Assembly (NCBI RefSeq): GCF_009498455.1
Contig: NZ_CP045644.1
Coordinates: forward strand, 1-64,000
Direction of reading: 5' to 3'
Origin: Variovorax paradoxus
GTDB taxonomy: Bacteria > Pseudomonadota > Gammaproteobacteria > Burkholderiales > Burkholderiaceae_C
Length of the DNA: 64,000 nt
A model generated the notes under the pieces. That model was not told the origin of the DNA. It saw only the letters and a program-made list of their open reading frames with translations, and did not search any database. This document shows, in pieces, positions 43,492 to 51,320 of this stretch. The position numbers and the translations under genes were made by a program. The first letter of the stretch is position 1, and every line of letters starts with the position of its first letter.

Positions 43492-45105
43492 TCAGTAGCC
43501 TGCAGCGAGGCCGTCGCGGCGCGGATCGCTCGCGGCCACGTAGCCTTCGACCGACGGCTCGCCCGCGCGCCAGATGAACTGGCCGGCGCCGAAGTCCTGG
43601 TAGGAGTCGTTGATCACGTCCAGGTGATGGCCCAGGTCGCGCAGGCCCTGCACGGTGTCGGCCTTCATCGCGGCCTCGACGTTGATCTCGAGCCCCGCGT
43701 TGAAGCGCCAGCGCGGTGCGTCGCACGCAGCCTGCGGGTTCTGGCCGTAGTCGAGCATGCGCACCAGCGTCTGCATGTGGCCTTGGGGCTGCATGTTGCC
43801 GCCCATCACGCCGAAGCTCATCACCGGCTGGCCGTCCTTGGTGAGGAAGGCCGGAATGATCGTGTGGAACGGGCGCTTGCCTGGTGCCACCACGTTCGGG
43901 CTCTCGGCCTTGAGGCTGAAGCCGTGGCCGCGGTTCTGCAGGCTGATGCCGAAGTCGGGCTCCACGCAGCCCGAGCCGAAGCCCATGTAGTTGCTCTGGA
44001 TGAAGCTCACCATCATGCCGCTCTCGTCCGCCGCGGTGAGGTAGATGGTGCCGCCCTTGACTGGGTTGCCGGCCTTGAAGTCCTGCGCCTTGTTCACGTC
44101 GATGAGTTTGGCACGCGAAGCCAGGTACGCGTCATCGAGCATTTGCGCGGGGGTCACCGTCATCGACGATGGCTCCGACACGTAGCGGTACACGTCGGCG
44201 AAGGCCAGCTTCATGGCTTCGATCTGCAGGTGCTGCGACTGTACCGAGTCGACCGTCAGCGAAGCGATGTCGAACTTCTCGAGGATGCCCAGCGCGATCA
44301 GCGCCGCGATGCCTTGGCCGTTCGGCGGAATCTCGTGCAGCGTGTGGCCGCGGTAGTCGCGCGAGATGGGCTTGACCCACTCGGGCTGGTAGGCCGCCAT
44401 GTCGGCCACGGTGAGCGCACCGCCCTGCGCCTGCGAGAACCTGGCGATCGCTTCGGCGATCTCGCCGTTGTAGTAGGCCTCGCCCTTGGTGCGGGCGATG
44501 GCCTTGAGCGCGCGGGCCGCCGCGGTGAAGCGGAACAGTTCGCCGATCTCGGGCGCGCGGCCCCACGGCAGGAAGGCCTGGGCAAAGCCCGGCTGCGACT
44601 GCAGCAGCGGCGTGGCCGCGGCCCACTTGCCCTGCACTACCGGCGGCACGAGGTAACCGCGCTCGGCGATGTCGATGGCGGGCGCCATCAGGTCGGCAAA
44701 GGGCAGCTTGCCGAAACGGTCGCTCATCGCGACCCAGCCGCGCACCGCGCCCGGCACGGTGACCGAGTCGATGCCGCGCATCGGCGGCGTGGCGGCGTCG
44801 GCGCCGTACTTGGCCTTGAAGTACTCCGGCGTCCAGGCCTTCGGCGCGGGGCCCGAGGCGTTGAGGCCGTGCAGTTCCTTGCCGTCCCACAGGATGCAGA
44901 AGGCGTCGCTGCCCAGGCCGTTGCTCACGGGCTCGACAAGCGTCATCACCGCGGCCGTGGCAATGGCCGCATCGACCGCGTTGCCGCCCTGCTGAAGCAT
45001 GCGCAAGCCGGCCTGCGCCGCCAGCGGGTGCGACGTGGCGACCACGTTGCGTGCGAACACCGGCAGGCGGGTCGAGAGGTAGGGGTTGTTGAAGTCGAAG
45101 TTCAT
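43492..45105 (-). CDS. ggt: Gamma-glutamyltransferase family protein
   Basis: Ntn hydrolase that cleaves gamma-glutamyl bonds (glutathione, gamma-glutamyl amides), autoprocessed at a Thr. 537 residues. Conserved GGNAVDAAIATAAVM and NGLGSDAFCILWD near the start. The processing nucleophile is the Thr in KGGTIYLTAADESG, about residue 355. No signal peptide is visible, so the enzyme seems cytoplasmic. Sits 15 bp after the Bug protein, which suggests uptake of a gamma-glutamyl or related carboxylate followed by cleavage. Confidence 0.9.
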   Translation of the reverse strand: MNFDFNNPYLSTRLPVFARNVVATSHPLAAQAGLRMLQQGGNAVDAAIATAAVMTLVEPVSNGLGSDAFCILWDGKELHGLNASGPAPKAWTPEYFKAKYGADAATPPMRGIDSVTVPGAVRGWVAMSDRFGKLPFADLMAPAIDIAERGYLVPPVVQGKWAAATPLLQSQPGFAQAFLPWGRAPEIGELFRFTAAARALKAIARTKGEAYYNGEIAEAIARFSQAQGGALTVADMAAYQPEWVKPISRDYRGHTLHEIPPNGQGIAALIALGILEKFDIASLTVDSVQSQHLQIEAMKLAFADVYRYVSEPSSMTVTPAQMLDDAYLASRAKLIDVNKAQDFKAGNPVKGGTIYLTAADESGMMVSFIQSNYMGFGSGCVEPDFGISLQNRGHGFSLKAESPNVVAPGKRPFHTIIPAFLTKDGQPVMSFGVMGGNMQPQGHMQTLVRMLDYGQNPQAACDAPRWRFNAGLEINVEAAMKADTVQGLRDLGHHLDVINDSYQDFGAGQFIWRAGEPSVEGYVAASDPRRDGLAAGY

Positions 45106-45120
45106 GTCGGCGTGCTCTCG

Positions 45121-46104
45121 TTAGTCGTTGGTGATCTTGCGATCGACGACGATCTTTTTCCATTTGGCGGCGTCAACGGCCACCATCTTTGCGAACTGCT
45201 CGGGCGTGCCCGCGTTCGCCGGCTCGATGCCCAGGCGGGCGAGCTTGTCTTTCAGCTCAGGGTCGGCCAGCGCTTCGTTGGCGGCCTTGTTCACGCGCGC
45301 CACGATGTCGGCCGGCAGCCCCTTCGGACCATAGAAGCCGAACCAGGTGTTCGACTCGAAGCCCGGCAGCGTGTCGGCAATGGGCGGCAGCTCGGGCGCG
45401 AGCGGGCTGCGCTTGAGCGAGGTGACGCCCAGTGCGCGCAGCCGGCCGTCGCGCACGTGCGGCATGCCGGTGGGGAGCGAATCGAACAGCACGTCGACCT
45501 TGCCGCTGATGAGGTCGGGCACCGCGAGCGCCGTGCCGCGGTAGGGAATGTGCGTGACGAACACGTCGGCCTGCGCCTTGAAGAGCTCCGCCGTGAGCTG
45601 CACGATGGTGCCGTTGCCGCTCGATGCGTAGTTGAGCTTGCCGGGGTTCTTCTTGGCGTGGTCGATCCACTCGCGCACCGTCCTGGCGGGCGTGTTGACA
45701 GGCACCAGCATGATGCTCGGCGCATCGCCGACGTGGGCAATGGGCGCGAAGTCGCGCACCGTGTCGTAGGGCAGCCGGGCCGTGATGGCCGGGCCGATGG
45801 CGTGCGTGCTCGTGGTCGCGAGCAGCAGCGTGTAGCCGTCGGGCGGCGCCTTGGCCGCGAGGTCGGAGCCGATGGCGCCGCCCGCGCCGGGCTTGTTGTC
45901 GATGATCAGCTGGGCGCCGAGCTTCTCGCTCATCTTCTGGCCCAGCGTTCGGGCGAAGAGGTCGGTGGCGCCGGCCGCCGGGAACGGCACGATCAACCGG
46001 ATCGGACGGTTCGGATAGGGCTGCTGGGCCAGGGCAGGCACCGCGGCCAGCACCAGCGCGGCCGCGGCGAGCGCGATACGGGTGGTTCGTTTCATGGAAT
46101 TCAT
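45121..46104 (-). CDS. Bug/TctC family periplasmic substrate-binding protein
   Basis: Periplasmic solute receptor of tripartite tricarboxylate transporters. 327 residues from MNSMKR (alternative ATG at 46095). Sec signal peptide about 1-28 ending ALVLAAVPALAQ. Mature start QPYPNRPIRLIVPFPAAGATD is typical of Bug proteins, with DNKPGAGGAIGSDLAAK. First gene of the ggt operon and preceded by the second LysR box. No membrane TctAB is adjacent; the nearest pair is at 49166-51185. Confidence 0.92.
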   Translation of the reverse strand: MNSMKRTTRIALAAAALVLAAVPALAQQPYPNRPIRLIVPFPAAGATDLFARTLGQKMSEKLGAQLIIDNKPGAGGAIGSDLAAKAPPDGYTLLLATTSTHAIGPAITARLPYDTVRDFAPIAHVGDAPSIMLVPVNTPARTVREWIDHAKKNPGKLNYASSGNGTIVQLTAELFKAQADVFVTHIPYRGTALAVPDLISGKVDVLFDSLPTGMPHVRDGRLRALGVTSLKRSPLAPELPPIADTLPGFESNTWFGFYGPKGLPADIVARVNKAANEALADPELKDKLARLGIEPANAGTPEQFAKMVAVDAAKWKKIVVDRKITND

Positions 46105-46448
46105 TGTGTCCGAGGTGGTGTGTCGAGGGCGCGCCTTGTCCGACGTGGCCGCAGGATTGGACTCGCAGGGCATTGAAAAGGGAAATGGATTTATCGGATA
46201 GATATATAAATTGAGTGCATCAATCGTGCCACGGCCATCACGCGGCGTGAGGCATGCCCACTCGACCATCAGAAATAGCGATGGCGCCGCATCAGCAAAC
46301 GGTATTTCCTCCATCGCGCCCTGCCGCCCGATAGTCGCGCCAGTCCACTCGACACCGAAGTGGCGCACAGGAGAACTCCCCCTTGAACTTCCCTTCCATC
46401 GAGGGCGCCGATGCCGGTGCCCTCTGCTTCAGCTCGCGCGTTCTTTTC
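46105..46448. other. 344-bp divergent region between Bug protein and porin
   Basis: Noncoding leader shared by two divergent genes. It holds the second LysR box (46192-46204) about 88 bp upstream of the Bug start. The open frame entering from 46383 toward the porin has no signal peptide and is treated as leader. Confidence 0.6.
46192..46204. promoter_or_regulatory. Candidate LysR box (TATC-N5-GATA), copy 2
   Basis: TATCGGATAGATA differs from the box at 38214 by one base. The surrounding block (AAATGGATTTATCGGATA, then GATATATAAATTGAG) is also nearly the same as at 38204-38236. This indicates the same regulator acts at both promoters. Located upstream of the Bug-ggt-EamA-SDR operon. Confidence 0.7.
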
Positions 46449-47726
46449 ATGAAGCGGCACCCACTCGGCCTGGCCCTGGTGACCCTGGCCGGCACGGCGT
46501 CGGCACAGTCCTCTGTGACGCTGTTCGGCGTCGTGGACGCGGGTGTCAGCCATTTCGAGGCCGTTAGCGAGTACCGCCCGGCGTTCGATCCGCGGCGCCC
46601 TGCCGCCGCGCTGCTTGCGGCGGGCGTGCCGAAGGTGACGCAGAGCCAGACCACGCTGTCGCGCGGCGGCTACCGCGGCAGCAGCCTGGGCTTTCGCGGC
46701 ACGGAAGACCTGGGCGGCGGCCTGGCGGCGAGCTTCTGGCTGGAGTCGAACATCAGCAACGACGACGGCAAGACAGGCCTGGCCTCTTTCGCCAAGCGTT
46801 CCACCGTGAGCCTGTCGGGCGGCTTCGGCGAGCTGCGGCTGGGCCGCGACTACACGCCGATCTTCCGCAACGACTCGCTGGCCGACCCGTTCGCCGTTCA
46901 GGGCGCCGGCCTGTCGGTGATTGCGCGCGTGAACAGCGCCTCGTCCGCATTGCTCGGGGGCGCACCGGCCGGCGTGGCCGCCGGCGACAACTACGCGCGC
47001 GCCAGCAACAGCATCGGCTACTTCCTGCCGCCGAACCTCGGCGGCTTCTACGGACAGGTCCAGTACGCCTTGCCCGAGAACATCCGCTACAGCCCCGAGC
47101 TCACGCCGACGAACGCGCGCGGGCGCTACATGGGCGGGCGCTTCGGCTATGCCAAGGGGGCGCTCAACGTGGCGCTGGCGCTCGGTGAAGACAACAAGGA
47201 TCGCCTGCCCTCGGGTTCCGCGGCCAAGCCGCCCGTCGACGCCGGCGGCGAAGACCGGCTGAAGACCGTCAGCCTGAGCGCCACCTACGACCTCGGCCCC
47301 GTCAAGCTGCTGGGCGAGCTGTCGCAACTGCGGCACCGGCGCGCGCAGGCACAGCCCTGGGCACCGGAGCGCACCGACCGGTACGACGGCTACCTCGTGG
47401 GCGCCACGGTGCCCGTGGGCCCGGGGCTCATCCGCGCCTCCTTCGGCCGCGTGAAGTACCGCGCCGGCGGCACCGGCCTGCCAGGCGACGCGGCACAGGG
47501 CGCGAGTGCCAGCCAGTGGGCGCTGGGTTACGTGCACCACCTGTCCCGCCGCACGGCGCTGTACGCCACCTTCGCGCGCGTTCGCATCCGCGACGGCCAG
47601 AACGACAAGGCCATCGGCTCCGTGACGAGCGGCAGCGACGCACCCTATCCGGGCTACGTGGCCGCCAGCGGCTGGCGCCCGCGCAGTGCCATGGGCTACG
47701 ACTTCGGCATCCGGCACATCTTCTGA
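46449..47726 (+). CDS. Gram-negative porin (16-strand general porin family)
   Basis: Outer-membrane porin of the Burkholderiales type. 425 residues from MKRHPLGLAL, chosen because it starts a good signal peptide (cleaved after LAGTASAQ). Mature SSVTLFGVVDAGVSHFEAV and GFRGTEDLGGGLAASFWLES are hallmark strands and the eyelet region. A terminal Phe (FGIRHIF) signals Bam-dependent assembly. Divergent from the Bug operon; may pass the same substrates across the outer membrane. Confidence 0.93.
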   Translation: MKRHPLGLALVTLAGTASAQSSVTLFGVVDAGVSHFEAVSEYRPAFDPRRPAAALLAAGVPKVTQSQTTLSRGGYRGSSLGFRGTEDLGGGLAASFWLESNISNDDGKTGLASFAKRSTVSLSGGFGELRLGRDYTPIFRNDSLADPFAVQGAGLSVIARVNSASSALLGGAPAGVAAGDNYARASNSIGYFLPPNLGGFYGQVQYALPENIRYSPELTPTNARGRYMGGRFGYAKGALNVALALGEDNKDRLPSGSAAKPPVDAGGEDRLKTVSLSATYDLGPVKLLGELSQLRHRRAQAQPWAPERTDRYDGYLVGATVPVGPGLIRASFGRVKYRAGGTGLPGDAAQGASASQWALGYVHHLSRRTALYATFARVRIRDGQNDKAIGSVTSGSDAPYPGYVAASGWRPRSAMGYDFGIRHIF

Positions 47727-47756
47727 CCCCGTTCTCACTCCTCTACGCATTCACTC

Positions 47757-49094
47757 ATGTTGATCCACTCACCCACCTTCGCCCTTCGCTCACTGGCCGT
47801 GGCCGCCCTCCTCGCCTTCGGCGCGGGCGCACACGCGCAGCCCGCTGCATCGTCGCCCGCTTCGGCGATCACGCCGCTCGTCGATGCGATGTACCCGCGG
47901 CTCGACGCGATCTACAAGGACCTGCACGCCCACCCCGAGCTTGCCTTCAAGGAAACGCGCACCGCCGCGAAGCTGGCCGCCGAGATGCGCGCGATCGGTT
48001 TCGAGGTGACCGAGAAGGTCGGCGGCACGGGCGTCGTCGCGCTCTACCGCAACGGTCCGGGGCCGGTCGTGATGGTGCGCACCGACATGGACGGCCTGCC
48101 GATGGAAGAAAAGACCGGTCTGCCCTACGCCAGCCAGGCCCGCACCGACTGGGGCGGGCGCGACAGCTTCGTGGCCCACAGCTGCGGCCACGACATCCAC
48201 ATGGCCAGCTGGCTCGGCGCCGCGCGCGCGCTGGTCGCACTCAAGGGGCAATGGAAAGGCACGCTGATGTTCATCGGCCAGCCCGCCGAAGAAACCGTGT
48301 CGGGCGCCAAGGCGATGCTCGCGGACGGCCTGTTCACGCGCTTTCCGAAGCCCGACGCCGCGTTCGCGCTGCACACGGCGCCCACGCCGCACGGCGCCAT
48401 CGGCTATGGCGTCGGCATCAGCAGTTCCAACTCCGATTCGCTGGAGATCGTCTTCAAGGGAAGCGGCGGCCACGGCTCGCGGCCGCACACCACCCTCGAC
48501 CCGATCGTGATGGCCGCGCGCTTCGTGACCGACGTGCAGGCCGTGGTGAGCCGCGAGAAAGACCCGGCCGAATTCGGCGTCGTGACCATCGGCGCCATCC
48601 AGGGCGGCAGCGCCGGCAACATCATTCCCGACACTGTCACGCTGCGCGGCACCATCCGCTCGTACAAGCCGCAGGTGCGCGACAAGCTGCTGGCCGGCGT
48701 GCGCCGCATGGCCATGGCCGCTGCCGCGACGAGCGGCGCGCCCGAACCCGTGGTGAAGCTGGTGCAAGGCGGAGAAGCCCTGGTCAACGACGAAGCCGTG
48801 GTGACCCGCGCGGCTGCCGCGCTCAAGCAGGCGTTGGGCGCGGCCCATGTCGTGCAGTCCACGGTGCCGTCAACGGGCAGCGAAGACTTCTCGGCCTTCG
48901 TCAACGCCGGCGTGCCGTCGATGTACTTCACGATCGGCGTGCTCGATGCGCGCGACATCGCGGCCTCCGCCCAACCCGGCGGCAAGCCGCTGGCCCGCAA
49001 CCATTCGCCCTTCTTCGCACCGGTGCCCGAGCCGTCGATCAAGACCGGTGTGCACGCGATGACCGTGGCGGTGCTCAGCGCATTGGGCAAGTAG
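47757..49094 (+). CDS. Periplasmic M20-family amidohydrolase
   Basis: Zinc amidohydrolase/carboxypeptidase of the M20D type (hippurate hydrolase/IAA-amino-acid hydrolase-like). 445 residues with a signal peptide (about 1-28, AGAHAQP), so it is exported. Metal ligands are in VRTDMDGLPMEE, SCGHDIHMASWLG, GQPAEETVSGAK and NHSPFF. It follows the porin by 30 bp and likely hydrolyses N-acyl amino acids in the periplasm. Confidence 0.9.
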   Translation: MLIHSPTFALRSLAVAALLAFGAGAHAQPAASSPASAITPLVDAMYPRLDAIYKDLHAHPELAFKETRTAAKLAAEMRAIGFEVTEKVGGTGVVALYRNGPGPVVMVRTDMDGLPMEEKTGLPYASQARTDWGGRDSFVAHSCGHDIHMASWLGAARALVALKGQWKGTLMFIGQPAEETVSGAKAMLADGLFTRFPKPDAAFALHTAPTPHGAIGYGVGISSSNSDSLEIVFKGSGGHGSRPHTTLDPIVMAARFVTDVQAVVSREKDPAEFGVVTIGAIQGGSAGNIIPDTVTLRGTIRSYKPQVRDKLLAGVRRMAMAAAATSGAPEPVVKLVQGGEALVNDEAVVTRAAAALKQALGAAHVVQSTVPSTGSEDFSAFVNAGVPSMYFTIGVLDARDIAASAQPGGKPLARNHSPFFAPVPEPSIKTGVHAMTVAVLSALGK

Positions 49095-49116
49095 CGCCGC
49101 AGGCATTCCCCCAAAG

Positions 49117-49144
49117 AAAAACGGCGCCCGAGGGCGCCGTTTTT
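49117..49144. terminator. Bidirectional rho-independent terminator
   Basis: A 12-bp stem AAAAACGGCGCC/GGCGCCGTTTTT with a CGAG loop, flanked by A and T runs. It lies between the convergent M20 gene (stop 49094) and tctA (stop 49166), so it can stop transcription from both sides. Confidence 0.85.
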
Positions 49145-49165
49145 CGTTCAGGCAAAGGCCGTCGA

Positions 49166-50677
49166 TCAGTCTTCGACGAAGGCCTCTTCGCGCTTGGACT
49201 TCACCGCGGGCAGCAGCACGATGACCAGCAGCAGCGCTGCGGCGATCAGCAGGCCGGCCGAGATCGGGCGCGTGACGAACACGCTCCAGTCGCCCCGCGA
49301 CAGCAGCAGCGAACGGCGCAGGTTCTCTTCCATCATCGGCCCCAGGATGAAGCCCAGCAGCAGCGGCGCAGGTTCGCAGCCGAGCTTGAAGAAGGTGTAG
49401 CCGACGAAGCCGAACACACCCACCATCCAGATGTCCCAGGTGTTGTTGTTGGTCGAGTACACGCCGATGGCGCAGAACAGCACGATCGCCGGGAACAGGA
49501 ACTTGTAGGGCACCGACAGCAGCTTGATCCACAGGCCGATCAGCGGCAGGTTCAGGATCACCAGCATCGCGTTGCCGATCCACATCGAGGCGATCAGGCC
49601 CCAGAACAGCTCGGGGTTGCTGGTCATGACCTGCGGACCCGGCTGGATGTTGTGGATCGTCATGGCACCGACCATCAGCGCCATCACGGCGTTGGGCGGA
49701 ATGCCCAGCGTCAGCAGCGGAATGAAGGAGGTCTGCGCGCCGGCGTTGTTGGCGGCTTCAGGCGCGGCCACGCCGCGGATGTTGCCCTTGCCGAAGGGCA
49801 CTTCGCCCGGATGCAGCTTGGTCTTCTTCTCGATGGTGTAGGCCGCAAAGGCCGACAGCAGCGCACCGCCACCGGGCAGGATGCCCAGCGACGAACCCAG
49901 CGCGGTACCGCGCAGCACGGCGGGCAGCATGCGCTTGAAGTCTTCCTTGGTCGGGAACAGGCCCGACACCTTGGCGGTGAAGACTTCGCGCTCTTCGTCG
50001 GGACGCGACAGGTTGGCAATGATTTCGCCGTAGCCGAACACGCCCATGGCGATGGCCACGAAGCCGATGCCGTCGGTGAGTTCAGGCACGTCGAAGCTGA
50101 AGCGCGCGACACCCGAGTTCACGTCGGTGCCGACCAGGCCCAGCAGCAGGCCCAGCACGATCATCGCGATCGCCTTGAGCAGCGAACCCGATGCCAGCAC
50201 CACGGCGCCGATCAGGCCCAGGATCATCAGCGAGAAGTATTCGGCCGGGCCGAACTTGAAGGCCAGTTCGGTCAGCGGCGGTGCGAAGGCGGCCAGGATG
50301 AGCGTGCCGACGCAACCAGCGAAGAACGAGCCCAGGCCCGCAGCGGCGAGCGCCGGACCTGCACGGCCCTTGCGCGCCATCTGGTAGCCGTCGATCACGG
50401 TCACCACCGACGACGATTCGCCCGGCAGGTTCACCAGAATCGCGGTGGTCGAGCCACCGTACTGCGCGCCGTAGTAAATACCGGCCAGCATGATCAGCGC
50501 CGACACGGGCGGCAGTGCGTAGGTGGCGGGCAGCAGCATCGCGATGGTTGCGACCGGGCCGATGCCCGGCAACACGCCGATCAGCGTGCCCAGAATGCAA
50601 CCGGCCAGGCAGTACAGCAGGTTGGTGAAGGTGAAGGCAACGCCAAAACCCAGCGAGAGGTGTTCAAACAGTTCCAT
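49166..50677 (-). CDS. tctA: Tripartite tricarboxylate transporter, large membrane subunit TctA
   Basis: 503-residue polytopic subunit. The family signature is visible near the start: GCILGTLIGVLPGIGPVATI. Also YYGAQYGGSTTAILVNLPGE, LPGGGALLSAFAAY and IPLLTLGIPPNAVMALMVGA. Carries carboxylates with TctB and a Bug-type binding protein. It follows tctB by 19 bp. No TctC is in this operon, so it may use the protein at 45121 or others. Confidence 0.94.
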   Translation of the reverse strand: MELFEHLSLGFGVAFTFTNLLYCLAGCILGTLIGVLPGIGPVATIAMLLPATYALPPVSALIMLAGIYYGAQYGGSTTAILVNLPGESSSVVTVIDGYQMARKGRAGPALAAAGLGSFFAGCVGTLILAAFAPPLTELAFKFGPAEYFSLMILGLIGAVVLASGSLLKAIAMIVLGLLLGLVGTDVNSGVARFSFDVPELTDGIGFVAIAMGVFGYGEIIANLSRPDEEREVFTAKVSGLFPTKEDFKRMLPAVLRGTALGSSLGILPGGGALLSAFAAYTIEKKTKLHPGEVPFGKGNIRGVAAPEAANNAGAQTSFIPLLTLGIPPNAVMALMVGAMTIHNIQPGPQVMTSNPELFWGLIASMWIGNAMLVILNLPLIGLWIKLLSVPYKFLFPAIVLFCAIGVYSTNNNTWDIWMVGVFGFVGYTFFKLGCEPAPLLLGFILGPMMEENLRRSLLLSRGDWSVFVTRPISAGLLIAAALLLVIVLLPAVKSKREEAFVED

Positions 50678-50696
50678 GGTGTGAGCAGCTTTCTTC

Positions 50697-51185
50697 TCAA
50701 CCGGTGATGAAGGTCGGCCAGACCTGGATCTGGAGCTTCAACGCCCAGATGAACGCGACGTAGCTGCCGACGGCCAGCACGGTGGCCAGGATCAGCACGG
50801 TGGGCAGCTTGAACTCATGGCCCGCCAGGCTCGAGATGATCACGAGCGCGTAGATGGCGATGATCATGCCCATGGCCGGCACGCCGAGGCTCGGCAGGCC
50901 GCCGAGCAGCACGCCGAAGGCGAGGTTGGCGCCCAGGATGAACACCACTTGCTTCCAGGCCCACTTGCCGATTTTTTCGCCGTCGGTCGTTTCAACGGTG
51001 AGCCCGCTGAACATGATGCCCAGGCCGATGAAGGACATCAGGATGCCGAGCATCAACGGGAAGTAACCCGGACCCATGCGGGCGCCGCTGCCCACGCTGT
51101 AGGTGGTGGCGCCCCATGCGAACGCCACGCCCACGACGGTGAACATCAGTCCCGAGAAAAAGTCTTTCTGACTTTTGATTTTCAC
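50697..51185 (-). CDS. tctB: Tripartite tricarboxylate transporter, small membrane subunit TctB
   Basis: 162 residues with four hydrophobic helices: DFFSGLMFTVVGVAFAWGA, YFPLMLGILMSFIGLGIMF, WAWKQVVFILGANLAFGVLL and LATVLAVGSYVAFIWA. The first gene of the tctBA pair. Upstream is a 135-bp region with an imperfect inverted repeat (TCGAACAATT/AATTGTCGA, 51197-51224). Confidence 0.88.
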   Translation of the reverse strand: MKIKSQKDFFSGLMFTVVGVAFAWGATTYSVGSGARMGPGYFPLMLGILMSFIGLGIMFSGLTVETTDGEKIGKWAWKQVVFILGANLAFGVLLGGLPSLGVPAMGMIIAIYALVIISSLAGHEFKLPTVLILATVLAVGSYVAFIWALKLQIQVWPTFITG

Positions 51186-51196
51186 GAACAGTCTCC

Positions 51197-51224
51197 TCGA
51201 ACAATTTCGATGCGGAATTGTCGA
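51197..51224. promoter_or_regulatory. Imperfect inverted repeat upstream of tctB
   Basis: TCGAACAATT at 51197-51206 and AATTGTCGA at 51216-51224 form an inverted repeat with one bulged base, 12 bp upstream of the tctB start. Position fits an operator or a leader hairpin. Confidence 0.4.
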
Positions 51225-51320
51225 GTCAGCCTCCGGTCAGGCCGATGTGGATTCCACTAACCAAGGGACTAGGGATAACCCGAAATGACTCATGCGCCGT
51301 CGCGCGGGGGGCCGGTGTTT

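Noticed and set aside
43624..46176. 850-codon open frame antisense to ggt and the Bug gene
   Set aside because: Composition rich in Arg, His, Val, Glu with no motif, and it runs opposite two well-supported genes. High-GC codon bias leaves such frames open.
47516..50707. 1063-codon open frame over porin, M20 and tctA
   Set aside because: Crosses a bidirectional terminator and three good genes, and has low-complexity His/Gln/Arg content. A frame shadow.
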